Shown piece by piece: positions 37,155-47,481 of a stretch of 64,000 bases of DNA. Made by a program: the position numbers and the translations under genes. How positions within the stretch are numbered: position 1 is the first letter of the stretch; each line of letters starts with the position of its first letter. Location: assembly GCA_965644295.1 (NCBI GenBank), contig CBFFRP010000071.1, positions 1 to 64,000 of the forward strand. The letters are read 5' to 3'. Under the pieces are notes generated by a model. The model saw only the letters and a program-made list of their open reading frames with translations. It searched no databases and was not told where the DNA came from. Origin of the DNA: Paraphysomonas bandaiensis. Taxonomy: Eukaryota; Chrysophyceae.

Positions 37155-40100
37155 TCATTGTCTTACACAATACTGGTTAGGGCATTGTCTTGTCTTCCAC
37201 ACAGTATTGACCCTCCGTTCTTCTGTGATATTACCTTGATACACTGGATGTTCTGCTACCCGATGTCTCGTCTTAGCCATCCATTTCATTGTTTCTGCGT
37301 ATGACTTCCCTTTCATGACAACAGGTATACCCTCTGGTGTTCTCACCACAAAGGCACGATGCTCTTTCAACTCCTTCACTTCCGCTCCTCCCCATAAGCA
37401 TGAAGCCGTCATATTAGGTATCAGATCAAACTTACACTTCCATATACTCTGTATCGGATGTCCAGTCTTCAATTCTCCCAACATTTCACCATAATACTCC
37501 ACTCCGTCTATCCGCATACATAGATATACATACTTTGTCACTCGTTCCGGACATCTTCCTTGTCCTGTAGCTCCCATCACCAGGTATTGTTGATCCCTTG
37601 GATACTCATGAACTTCTAAACCCATTTCCTCTGCTAGCCCTTCATGCATGAATGCTCCTTCTGATCCACCATCCACATGAATTGCCATCGGTATTGTCTC
37701 TCCTCTTACAATCGATTCTCCACACCACCAAGTTAAAGTATCCATCCTTATCTTCTTATCATCATGTTGTGCCGGTGACGTCATCGTATGTGCCACACTG
37801 ACTTTTCTATTAGACACTTGCTGGTTTCCATCTTCTGACTTCACCGTCTCTAATCCTCTGGTTTCCTCCTCTACCCTTTCCTTGGTCGGCTCTCCTACGG
37901 TCCGCACATGATGTAAGACATTCCTCATACTCTTCACCTGCTCTTCTTTTGCATCGGCTACCATTTGTACGAATTTTCTTTTCAACACATCTCCAAGATC
38001 TTGCCATGCCTTGCTATTTTGCTTCATGACCTCAAAGATCTTCTCTAAAGTCTTCGCCTCAAACTTAGCAAATCTCCATGGCTTATATCCGTTAAACTCC
38101 GCACATTTCATATATGTCCCATCATCTTTCTTCCTATCATCTCTAAATGGACAAAAACGGTTCATATAGTGTTTAAACCCACATGTCTCACACTTAAGGA
38201 ACTTCCATGGTCGGGTACTTCTATCTAGTCCATCTATCCTTCGTTCACACTTTTCTGGAGCTGCTCTTCCCGCATACACTCCATGCGACCTTACCACCTT
38301 CTCATTCTTACTGTTCAGACTGTCTTGATCCACTATCCGAGGTACAATCTGTGCCACAGTAGACACTAAAAAGTTCCGACCATATTGCACGTTCCTCACT
38401 CCCATACACTGCTTTATTTGGATAATGCTCTCCACTTCATCTGCTACTCTTTTACCTACTCGTGGCATATCTATAGTCTTCACCTTGAACTTGTGATATA
38501 ACTCTCTCTCTGGCTCAGTTACTCCCGCTTGCGTAATTAAATATCTTAACTCCATCAGAGACTTCTCAAACGCCTGTGGTGATTCGTCGGATAACTCGAA
38601 CCTATCGAGCTCCATCATTAATACTGCAGGATCCATCTTTACCCCGAAGGCTTCTGTAAACAATATGGAGAACTGATACAGTGCATATCCCCATGCCACA
38701 ACATCCGTCTCAGGGGTATCCTCTGCTCGTCTGTTCCTATCTATGTCCATTTCGAAGTCACCTGATGCCATTCTCCATCTTACCTCTTCAGCTAACTCTC
38801 CTTTGAATACTGTTCCTCCTCTTATCTCCGCTAATATTCTCATGGGTGACATATTCGCAGTATGCGCTGCTGCATAAAGACTATCAAAGAACTGGACACA
38901 ATCCACTCTCTTCACCATTCCTGTTGAGCGTCCTAAAGCATCAAAGTCTATAGGTTGGAATCTCAGCTTTCCTGCGGTCTCCATCCTCATCCATCGAGGT
39001 ATGGGTATCTTCCCTAACAAGTCAAACACATGCTGCGCAACATTCCGAGTCCTCAGAAAACTCTGACACTTTTCCTCTAATTGCCTATCCAAACTACTCT
39101 TGTACTCCTTTCCCACCATATTACACCAGCGGCAGAATGTCTTATATCCACATGTCTCTGCTTCTTCCCGTGTCATAGTCTGTATTCCTGATAAAGGCCC
39201 TCTCATAACTCCCTTCCTATATACTCCTGCGTCGTTCTCCCAGTCATCACTATCTGTTTCATCAACTTCCTCCATTACACGCATCCTGTCTAAGGTCCTT
39301 CTATTGCTATCACACATGCTCTCTCCTTTCTGTATCCACAACATCCTTGCCTTCTCTGATAACTCCTTCCTAGCAGCTAATAGCGCCTCTTGCTGAGCCT
39401 CCACATACTGTATCCTCTCCCCTATTCGGTTTAGTTCAGTCAGCTGGCTGAGCATCTTTATACCCGTCTCCATACTACCACTCAATAGTCTTCTTCGATT
39501 CCGGAGCCAATATTCACACGCCTGACGGTGCGCTGCAGTCAACCCTTCATTCCCTACTCCTATTTCTAATTCTTTCATCAACAGTCGATGCAACTCTCTT
39601 TCACTCTGTACACTTCTACTTAATCTCCCAATCTGTCCTTTTACACTCCGTTCTCTACTAGGCTCCACCAGCCATTCAGGTACTCTCATCTGCTTTTCTA
39701 TCTCTTCACCATGACCTCTGGATAGGTCCCTAAAATTCACTTCTCTCACATAATCCTCTCTTTTACTATATCCAGGACCTCCTGATGGGCCCCTCACATC
39801 TTCTGCACTTGCATACTCATCTATTCTACTATATCTAGGACCTCCTGATGGGTCCCTCAAATCTTCATCTTTCATATAATCATCTCTTCTACTATATCTA
39901 GGACCTCCTGATGGGCCCCTCAAATCTTCATCTTTCATATAATCATCTCCAGGACCTCCTAATGGGCCCCTCACATCTTCATCTGTTGCATAATCCTTTC
40001 TTCTAATATATCCAGGACCTCCTGACGGGCCCCTCACATCATCTGCTCTTGCGTAATCATCTCTCCTTTTAATTTTCTCTTCTCTTCCTGTGCTCCTCCA

Positions 40101-40583
40101 CGAGCTCTTCATATCATCTCTACTACTCCTATCCCCCATCTCCAGGTCTCTGCCTCCAAGAATAGGATCACGCATCCATTCTATCTGCTCTGTAGACCTT
40201 CCAGACCAATTGGGTTGGGTTCCACCTTTCCTGTCATCCATACTCTGCATCCTCAGCCCGTGCTCCAATAGGTCCTTCTGTGCATGGGACCGCAGTTCCT
40301 CCTTATTCTCCTGTCTCTCCTCTCCCTCATGGTCTAGGCTGATACTCTCAATGTTTCCCTCTTCTGGCAAAAGCTCTCTCCGAGATCGTGCCGATAGTGC
40401 GCTGGGTGACGCATGGCTGAGTTGATCACTCTCAACCACTGTACCCAGCCCACGTTGTCCACCAAGTGTAACGACTACGGGTGATTGAGCCTCGCTATCA
40501 TGACTAACATTGCTGGTCTTATCATCCCTGTCCATGTGCACAGGTGATGTGGGGTAGGATAGTCTTCTCACAACACTCTTCAC
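37155..40583 (-). CDS. retrotransposon Gag-protease-like polyprotein, 1,142 aa
   Basis: The frame starts at ATG 40583 inside the 5' LTR and runs to 37155; a later Met (for example near residue 80, LRMQSMDD) could be the real start. A 22-24-residue tandem repeat near residues 170-280 reads like GPSGGPxYSRRDDYMKDEDL. A helical capsid-like region follows. A zinc-knuckle-like CETCGFKHYMNRFC (C-x2-C-x3-H-x5-C, about residues 796-810) is one residue off the classic spacing. A retropepsin-like site, MAIHVDGGSEGAF (about 967), has DGG in place of DTG or DSG, followed by LVMGATGQG. No reverse transcriptase motif is present. The role is presumably to build particles and process itself. The protease call is weaker than the Gag call. 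Confidence 0.8.
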   Translation of the reverse strand: MKSVVRRLSYPTSPVHMDRDDKTSNVSHDSEAQSPVVVTLGGQRGLGTVVESDQLSHASPSALSARSRRELLPEEGNIESISLDHEGEERQENKEELRSHAQKDLLEHGLRMQSMDDRKGGTQPNWSGRSTEQIEWMRDPILGGRDLEMGDRSSRDDMKSSWRSTGREEKIKRRDDYARADDVRGPSGGPGYIRRKDYATDEDVRGPLGGPGDDYMKDEDLRGPSGGPRYSRRDDYMKDEDLRDPSGGPRYSRIDEYASAEDVRGPSGGPGYSKREDYVREVNFRDLSRGHGEEIEKQMRVPEWLVEPSRERSVKGQIGRLSRSVQSERELHRLLMKELEIGVGNEGLTAAHRQACEYWLRNRRRLLSGSMETGIKMLSQLTELNRIGERIQYVEAQQEALLAARKELSEKARMLWIQKGESMCDSNRRTLDRMRVMEEVDETDSDDWENDAGVYRKGVMRGPLSGIQTMTREEAETCGYKTFCRWCNMVGKEYKSSLDRQLEEKCQSFLRTRNVAQHVFDLLGKIPIPRWMRMETAGKLRFQPIDFDALGRSTGMVKRVDCVQFFDSLYAAAHTANMSPMRILAEIRGGTVFKGELAEEVRWRMASGDFEMDIDRNRRAEDTPETDVVAWGYALYQFSILFTEAFGVKMDPAVLMMELDRFELSDESPQAFEKSLMELRYLITQAGVTEPERELYHKFKVKTIDMPRVGKRVADEVESIIQIKQCMGVRNVQYGRNFLVSTVAQIVPRIVDQDSLNSKNEKVVRSHGVYAGRAAPEKCERRIDGLDRSTRPWKFLKCETCGFKHYMNRFCPFRDDRKKDDGTYMKCAEFNGYKPWRFAKFEAKTLEKIFEVMKQNSKAWQDLGDVLKRKFVQMVADAKEEQVKSMRNVLHHVRTVGEPTKERVEEETRGLETVKSEDGNQQVSNRKVSVAHTMTSPAQHDDKKIRMDTLTWWCGESIVRGETIPMAIHVDGGSEGAFMHEGLAEEMGLEVHEYPRDQQYLVMGATGQGRCPERVTKYVYLCMRIDGVEYYGEMLGELKTGHPIQSIWKCKFDLIPNMTASCLWGGAEVKELKEHRAFVVRTPEGIPVVMKGKSYAETMKWMAKTRHRVAEHPVYQGNITEERRVNTVWKTRQCPNQYCVRQ
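39745..40080 (-). repeat. coding minisatellite in Gag (about 66-72-bp units)
   Basis: At least five imperfect copies encode a Gly-Pro-Ser-Gly-Gly-Pro block followed by a charged Arg/Asp/Tyr segment. Copies differ in length by whole codons, so the frame is kept. Confidence 0.8.
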
Positions 40584-41049
40584 TTAACTTCCTCTTCTTA
40601 CTCTTTACTTCGCTACTTCTTAACTTTCAACTCAACTACGATATCAACTTTCACTATTATATCTAAAACTCCATATCCTTCTACCTATATCCCCATAGTT
40701 AATTCTAGAAGTGATTTCCCAGCCATAAATAGCTAGTTTTCTACTTCCAGAAATAATCATATAGAAATCCCTTAACATCCTGCTATCTACTCCTATATCA
40801 TCCTACAGAATACCTACGTATACCATCATAATACTGTACGGGTTACCATGAACGTCCGTTACATCCGTATGTACGGGTAGTTCCGGTACACTCCAACCCT
40901 ATATCTGGCCTTAATACTCGTATCTTCTGATCTAATCATAACTACCATCTACATCTCATTTCATACTACAACCTACATCACTTCATCTTATTCTTCAGCC
41001 ATAACAACCTCCTAAATCACCCATACTTGTCATACCCAATTTTGCTACA
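40467..41049 (-). repeat. LTR (5' LTR of the minus-strand element)
   Basis: 583 bp, the partner of 36482-37064. It contains the first 39 codons of the element's long frame, which then runs uninterrupted into the interior. Confidence 0.93.
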
Positions 41050-41053
41050 GTAC

Positions 41054-41468
41054 GGTATGTGAGGTTGTTGTCAATTTCTCACTGGTTTATATAGAATGCA
41101 GTATGAAACCATACCTACAAGCTAAGCTTTGATTATATTCTCATCACATTGTAGTAAGTTATAAGCTACGACAGGGATTAGATATTAACTACAAGACAAC
41201 AGGGAATGTGTAAGTACTTTGTGGTAGTTATGACTAGAGCAAAATCCTTCTTAGTATAACTTGAATAGCACCACCTCGTGGTATAGCTACAAGGCAACTC
41301 ATCATATTTCTTCGCTATAAAGCAACACTATAGTACACAAATGCGAACTAAAGTGCAGTGTTGCCCTTATCTTAATGCATTTTTCATTTATATCAGCTGC
41401 ATTCAAACTATGTACAGAAAAACTAGTACTCTACACGATGTCATAAATATAGTGGTACACACATAAAC
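41054..41468. other. intergenic stretch, no gene seen
   Basis: AT-rich DNA between the retrotransposon's target duplication and the 3' end of the DOT1-like gene. It probably includes that gene's 3' untranslated region. Confidence 0.55.
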
Positions 41469-42464
41469 TTAAAACATCCCTTCACTTGAAGACTTGTCTT
41501 GCCTTCTACGGGGCTTTGGTGGTGAATTTTTTATCTGTACAAAAAATTCTGCCTCTCCCCATGAAACTCTACACGAGTCATGTATTAACAACTCAAAATT
41601 GGGGTTCTGTACTGGATGTGTGAATGCCACCACAATGGTCCCCTCATCACAGTATTCCATCTTGTTCGATACAATTCGCGTCTGCTCGTTGTTAAGAGCG
41701 GTCCAATGAAGTAAAATGAATGTCGCTTCCACCCATTCATCAAACTTGATAAAGTCGTCACAGAACCAGTTCATTTTTAACTTTCGCATGTTTTCAGGAA
41801 ATTTTGACTTTATTTTATTCCAGTGTTTGGTCTTCCGTTCTCCCGCTTCTAATAGTGGTGTTATCATTTCAATCCCATTGCATTCAGAGAAGTCTCCAAT
41901 GAAGGCTGCAGTATAGACAAGTTGACCGACACCACAACCTAAATCGTAAAATTTACCGCTTTTCCGTACACCATATGCCTTCGAAACCTTCTCATATATG
42001 GTTGCAAACACCTCATTGTTCAATTCTCCATATGCCCACATGTCCTCACTCATTTTTTTCTCATTCCTCTCCTTTTGAGATACCCTTTTTGCTTTGGTCG
42101 CATCATGATCTTGATACAATCTAGGATAATGTTCACGCATAAGTACGATACCATCAGATGCTGCCGACGAAATGTTATCATAAGTTGCTTTTAAAACGAC
42201 TTTTAATTCCTTCAAATTAATATCTAATCGTAATGGATCAGGTTCTTCTTCCGTTGGTGGATAGTCTCGGTTGACGACCATTAATAGAGTAGCCCATCTA
42301 TTGGACTCTCCTGGTGGGACCTCCTCAACGGCATCTTGAACACGTTTTATTGCTTCAGCACTACCTAAGACTTCCTCAGCAAGAGTAAGTGGGGGTCGTC
42401 TTTCAATAACTTCTTCTTCTACTGGTTTGCTATTGCTCCTGAAGCTACTAGCGGCACCTCCCAT
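41469..42464 (-). CDS. DOT1-like SAM-dependent methyltransferase with N-myristoylation signal
   Basis: A single 331-aa frame from ATG 42464. Residues 145-148 (YGEL) and 172-199, containing FYDLGCGVGQLVY (SAM motif I) and ending CNGIEM, follow the DOT1 fold signature Y-G-E ... D-L-G-x-G-V-G-Q ... G-I-E. A later NWFCDDFIKFDEW fits the SAM-adenine segment. The N-terminal ~140 residues are helical and acidic and do not match yeast or human DOT1. The protein starts MGGAAS, a good N-myristoylation consensus (Gly2, Ser6). That would suggest membrane location rather than chromatin, so the substrate may not be histone H3 Lys79. The basic tail (KPRRRQDKSS) could aid membrane or nucleic-acid binding. 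The fold is clear; the substrate is unknown. Confidence 0.78.
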   Translation of the reverse strand: MGGAASSFRSNSKPVEEEVIERRPPLTLAEEVLGSAEAIKRVQDAVEEVPPGESNRWATLLMVVNRDYPPTEEEPDPLRLDINLKELKVVLKATYDNISSAASDGIVLMREHYPRLYQDHDATKAKRVSQKERNEKKMSEDMWAYGELNNEVFATIYEKVSKAYGVRKSGKFYDLGCGVGQLVYTAAFIGDFSECNGIEMITPLLEAGERKTKHWNKIKSKFPENMRKLKMNWFCDDFIKFDEWVEATFILLHWTALNNEQTRIVSNKMEYCDEGTIVVAFTHPVQNPNFELLIHDSCRVSWGEAEFFVQIKNSPPKPRRRQDKSSSEGMF

Positions 42465-43052
42465 ATCGGCCTCTAGTTAATCAAAATACAATCAAACAAG
42501 TAATCATTACAGTCTGATCATCATTTACAGACACTCTATAGTTGATAGATACGATTGGTTGGCAGTCTGCCTCATAACTCCGCTGTAATGGTGTATTAAC
42601 ATACAGTATATATATATATATGCTATCAGATCGTTTCGTTTAACTGTGACTTTGTATATATACAGTATACACAGTATACAGTACCGTATAGGAGAATAGA
42701 TACAGAGAGGACAGTCCGAGCATATCTCTATGGCGGTGTAGTATAAGAATACAGCTCGAAGTATGTAGTTTGTTTTTTTGTATGGGAGGTTGTGTAGGCA
42801 GGAGGGAGTTGAAGTGGAGATATATCTTTGTTCTGTTCTTGACTTCAGAATTACACGCTCTCTTCAATCCACCATATCGAGCGTATGACTGCATAAAGGT
42901 ACTTATATATGCATATATTCATGTAGAGGACTCTTATTACTACTCTGTGCCGTACTGACAGTCTCTAACGAGTGTAATCAGGTCAGTATACCCAGTGAAT
43001 ATGCTAACGTCATGACAAAACAAATATGTTCCAGTGGCCACCATAAGGCGCG
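42465..43052. other. intergenic / divergent upstream region with TA and TATG tracts
   Basis: Contains TATATATA near 42610 and GTATACAGTATACACAGTATAC near 42655-42680. An open stretch at 42782-42900 could encode a hydrophobic leader ending at a GTACTT donor, but I could not link it in phase to the gene at 43053. Confidence 0.5.
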
Positions 43053-43844
43053 ATGACAACACCTAAAAACTCTTTAAGTGTCGATATCAGGCAGTCTAAT
43101 ATGCCCTACCTCTCCCTAGGTGGCTTCATGCTCCACTACGTTGACCACAAGGGTGTCTGGTATTGCCACTGTGCCGACTTATTCAGTTTCCTTGCGGCAG
43201 CTCTAGGCGTCACACTGGGAAGTCAAAAAACCTGTGAAAACAAGAGAGCATATGTTAAGAAAAAGTGCAGAGAACATGGTGAATGTTTGCATGTTGCAAG
43301 GTATTATAGGGACATAACATGCAGTGAAATGTTGCCTTGCCGGCAAGTTGTTGCTGCCGACTTCATTCCGTTTAAACGAGGGCTCGACTGTTTTGCTGGA
43401 ACAACCAACAACGATAACGATTCTTCGCAAATATATGTCAATTTGCTATGCTTTAGCAAGACCGAAGATGATACAAGTTTTGGGTTTTGTTTCCAGCCAG
43501 GGGGTGTCCGAACTCCAGCACCCTCCTATGTTAGCCCGAGTGCGGGATCTGGTAATACAATGGCCAGTGAAGCTGACGGTAGAATCACCACACATATGCA
43601 CACATATATAGCGTATATATTTTATTTAGTAGCATAACCTTTGAGATTTTGTTTAATTTATATTACAGGTGGCGCGAGTACTACATATAGTGATATAGAC
43701 AGTATAGAAACCTTAATGAAGGCTGTTGACAATGAGCTAGAGGAAATATGTCAACGCTACCAGGCTGAATATGGCTCGTATGATGAAACGTCAAATGATC
43801 CCAGCCTTCGAGATGTAGCCAACCTTTTATTATTGTTTCGGTAA
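43053..43844 (+). CDS. hypothetical protein, 233 aa, two exons
   Basis: Exon 1 is 43053-43578 (donor GCTGACG/GTAGAA) and exon 2 is 43669-43844 (acceptor ATATTACAG/GTGGCG). They are in phase and give 233 aa. The first ~150 residues are Cys-rich (about twelve Cys), including GVWYCHCADLFSFLAAALGV and KKKCREHGECLHVARYYRD, and may bind metal or hold disulfides. There is no N-terminal signal peptide in this model. A Ser/Gly/Pro linker and an acidic helical tail (ETLMKAVDNELEEICQRY) follow. I do not recognise the family. Confidence 0.6.
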
Positions 43845-44866
43845 TTAAGCGTTTGAATAATCGCTTGGGGTTTTATGAGCTGTCCGAGATTGTTTCTGGT
43901 AGTTAGTTTTAATATTTATTGTGTGTATATAATGTGCTATATCATCGTATTAAACTGTAACCAACTCCATATCGGTGTAATAATGTAATACAAGCATATT
44001 GAAGTTCTCGGGAGAGGTTGTAAGGCTCTGCAGGGCATCGGAGGTAGCGTGTATGGGTGTCTGTGGCGAAACCTAGAAATAGGAGTGCGAAAAACACATA
44101 TATAGGAAATGTCAATGTTATAAAATCATTATAGACATAGTATAGAGTGTACAGAATGCTTCTATGGTGTCTGTGAAGGTGTACTCGGCTGCAGGGCGGC
44201 GCTCACAGTAAGGAATCCATATGATATGTATATTAAGGGTGTCGGCGTGTTTAAGTGTGTTCTTACTCTGTACATATTTTCATACTCTCTCTATAGAAGA
44301 TATAAGAGTTGTACACACTATGAGTATAAAGATATATAGAATCCGTATTTTTTCAGTCAACTTTTGGCCTTCGACTGCCCTTTTCTTCATACATACCAGA
44401 TTGTCTGCTTGCTCAGTAAGATGCCTAATAACGACTGGAATGACCCACTAATGATGCCACGATAAACTTCGTGCTATATTTCCTTAAAGGGCTGTTTTAT
44501 TGCTGTCTTAGGTCTATATTGTTTTCCAGTCTAGTATCACTTCCACACCATATCGAGCTCTATTATTGGGGAAAACCGTATGACTGGAGATGTATGTACA
44601 TGTATACCAGTGTACTGCTGTACACCCACTGCCTGAACATATGTGTGTATGTACAACCAGCTTTGGTACCGCAGTACATATTTGTATACAGTAGATAGGT
44701 ACCACAGTACATATATGTATATAGATACTGTAGGTACACAGAGCGCTATGTCCATGCATATATATATGTACAGCAGCACAGTCACACTACATTCCATCCG
44801 TGTAATTATTACATGCTCTGTAAATAACCCCACCACATCACCCCCTCACCGAACACCTGCCTATCC
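43845..44866. other. intergenic stretch with TGTA-rich promoter-side tracts
   Basis: No supported gene. From about 44590 on it is rich in TACATATATGTA-like short palindromes, continuing to within 100 bp of the SET gene start. Confidence 0.5.
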
Positions 44867-47481
44867 ATGGCCGGTCTCTTGTATTATTCATGGTCTGTAT
44901 CGTTTATTCTATTAGCCCATACGGCATGTACAGCATACGCCTCTACATGCACCCTGTACATCGCCCCATCACTAAGTAAGCTCTATTATAACCATTATAT
45001 CGATTAATTTGATTGAATTGGATCACAGTTCCTGGTGCTGGTAAAGGCATATATGCGGGAAAGCCGTTAGTCGAAGGGAGCCCTGTAGGACTGAGTCATA
45101 CGGTCATAGTGGACGACTATATCACTGAAGAACTACGACTCATGAATTATGTATTCACAACACATTATAACTTCTATGGTGCTGTATTGCTTGGACCTGC
45201 ATTAATGCTAAATCATCGTCCTGAGAGATCTAGTAACTTGGATAGGGTGTGGATACCTGGGATAGTGCCAGCTCTCTCAACCACTGCACTGCGTCCATAT
45301 ACTACCTACTCCAACATAGCTTTTCGAGTGAGACGTCCAGTTGCACCTGGAGAGGAACTCACATTTTCATATGGTGATGATGATTATTTTGAGGAGAGAA
45401 ATGTGGCCACAGATTTTTCCAATGAGAATATTGCTAGGGAACTTACATACAGCCCGGAGGAATTAAGTAGGGTTGGTCACTGCCTTACCGATGTATTTGT
45501 GAACTCGTCCACTATCCCAATGGCTGGTAAGGGAGTATTCACCACTCGACCAAGGAAGATCGGTGACCTTGTCTCTGTGTCAGCCGTGCTTGTTGTTCCG
45601 AAGCATGTGGTAGCTAGAGCTGGGAGAGGCTCTGTGCTACTGAATTATATATTTTCCAGCAATGAAACCGACATTGCTTTATTACCCACCGGGACTGCAG
45701 GTATGATTAATCATGGAGGACGTAAGGCTAACGTAGAAGTGCGTTGGTTTGACTGGGAAGGTGTCTCAACACTTGAGAAGTTGGGTTCGATGGATGTCGA
45801 GAAAGACCTAATCGGAGCGCAGTCTGCGCCATTATACTTCGGATACTACGCCACTCGCCCTATCGCGCCAGGAGAAGAATTATTACTCTCGTACGGATCG
45901 GAGTGGGAGACTGCTTGGGAAAGTTACGTTGGCGTGATGTCATCATGGTTAGAGAAGTTTGGTGACGAAGATATGCTTTCTGCTCCTCAGTTCAGACAGC
46001 CTGTTAACATACCTTCTACTATGCTTCCGCAGGAATGGATGGGAGTGAAGTGTGTAGGTTCACGAGACTGTCGTGAGCCATTTAGTGCTCGCCAAATTGG
46101 GGTTTTCAATTCCCAGTTGAATTCAGCCACTTCTCATGAGTTGAGTGTGACCTCTTTCTCCCCAAAAGTGTGTGAAAACAGATTAGATAGCGAAAGTGCA
46201 GTGGATAACCAAAATGTAGAGAGGGACTATGGAGTATGTGGTTTATATTTGGCTCCGTTGCGTAGTAACGCAGGTAGTGGTTTTGCAGGCGTCGGTGTTT
46301 TTGCTGGCTCATCGATAAAGAGTGGTAGTACTGTTGACAATTCTCAAACAGTTCTATTCCAGCACATTCATCTGGTTAAGAATCCACAGCTCCGTAGAGT
46401 TATAGCTTATGCGGTGCATAGGAACCATGCCGTAGCTACCCTCGGTGTCGGTTCCGCATTCAGATCCTCTCCACATCCAAACACAGATAAAACTTTCAAC
46501 TCAAAGGATACTCTTGTAGATGTACCGTACCCACAGACCCAGGGGCTGCGACCATACACTTTGAATACCGAAATGTTGTATTATGCTACTAAAGATATTC
46601 ATCCCGGAGAAGAGCTTACAACTTTGCAGAGTTTTGATCCCGACATTTTGAATGGTAACCCCAAGCCGTACACTCTGGAGGAATTAAGTAGGGTTGGTCA
46701 CTGCCTTACCGATGTATTTGTGAACTCGTCCACTATCCCAATGGCTGGTAAGGGAGTATTCACCACTCGACCAAGGAAGATCGGTGACCTTGTCTCTGTG
46801 TCAGCCGTGCTTGTTGTTCCTAAGCACATAATTGTTGAAGATGGCTCTGTGTTACTGAATTATATATTTTCCAGCAATGAAACCGACATTGCTTTATTAC
46901 CCACCGGGACTGCAGGTATGATTAATCATGGAGGACGTAAGGCTAACGTAGAAGTGCGTTGGTTTGACTGGGAAGGTGTCTCAACACTTGAGAAGTTGGG
47001 TTCGATGGATATCGAGAAAGACCTAATCGGAGCGCAGTCTGCGCCATTATACTTCGGATACTACGCCACTCGCCCTATCGCGCCAGGAGAAGAATTATTA
47101 CTCTCGTACGGATCGGAGTGGGAGACTGCTTGGGAAAGTTACGTTGGCGTGATGTCATCATGGCTAGAGAAGTTTGGTGACGAAGATATGCTTTCTGCTC
47201 CTCAGTTCAGACAGCATATTGACATTCCTAGTAGCATGTTCGTTCAATCTTTCCGGTCTAGAAATGTGAGGCTGTGTGCGGGACAGATGGACTGCAAAGG
47301 AATTTCGAATTTAAGTCGTCCTCCCTACAAATTGAAAGAGTTGAACAAGTTTACGAATACAAAGTTGGCGATTGATGCCATCACAACGTGGTTTACGTGG
47401 AAGGATGATGACAAGGATGTTTTTTTTCACCGGGTTTATGATTCGATTTTAAAGTTATTTAGATTTGTTGGTGTATATTAG
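44867..47481 (+). CDS. predicted secreted multi-module SET-domain protein, 853 aa
   Basis: Exon 1 (44867-44975) encodes a signal-peptide-like start, MAGLLYYSWSVSFILLAHTACTAYA. A 53-nt intron follows (CTAA/GTAAGC ... GATCACAG/TTCC). Exon 2 (45029-47481) encodes the rest, in phase. Four SET-like modules follow. Module 1 (about 45030-45405) has GAGKGIYAG, LNHRP and PGEELTFSYGDDD. Module 2 (45457-46000) has MAGKGVFTTRP, GMINHGG and PGEELLLSYGSEWE. Module 3 (46220-46640) is divergent: GVGVFAGSSI and HPGEEL remain but the N-H box is poor. Module 4 (46677-47216) is almost identical to module 2. SET domains usually methylate lysines in nucleus or cytosol. A signal peptide would send this one to the secretory pathway. 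Without exon 1 the frame has no ATG before 45100, which supports the spliced start. Confidence 0.82.

Larger units (their letters stand above)
36482..41049 (-). mobile_element. non-autonomous LTR retrotransposon (Gag/protease only)
   Basis: Two 583-bp direct repeats (36482-37064 and 40467-41049) begin TG and end CA and look identical by eye. They are flanked by a 4-bp target duplication, GTAC (36478-36481 and 41050-41053). Read on the minus strand, a polypurine tract AGGGGGAAG (37073-37065) abuts the 3' LTR. A primer-binding region starts directly inside the 5' LTR (from 40466: CTTGGTGGACAACGTGG). The 3,402-bp interior has one long frame with Gag-like and protease-like features but no reverse transcriptase, RNase H or integrase. 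The element therefore needs a partner for mobility, like TR-GAG or LARD elements. Identical LTRs imply recent insertion. Confidence 0.93.

Noticed and set aside
42770-42958. Possible signal-peptide exon upstream of the Cys-rich gene
   Set aside because: I found no acceptor that joins it in phase to the frame at 43053; in-frame stops intervene.
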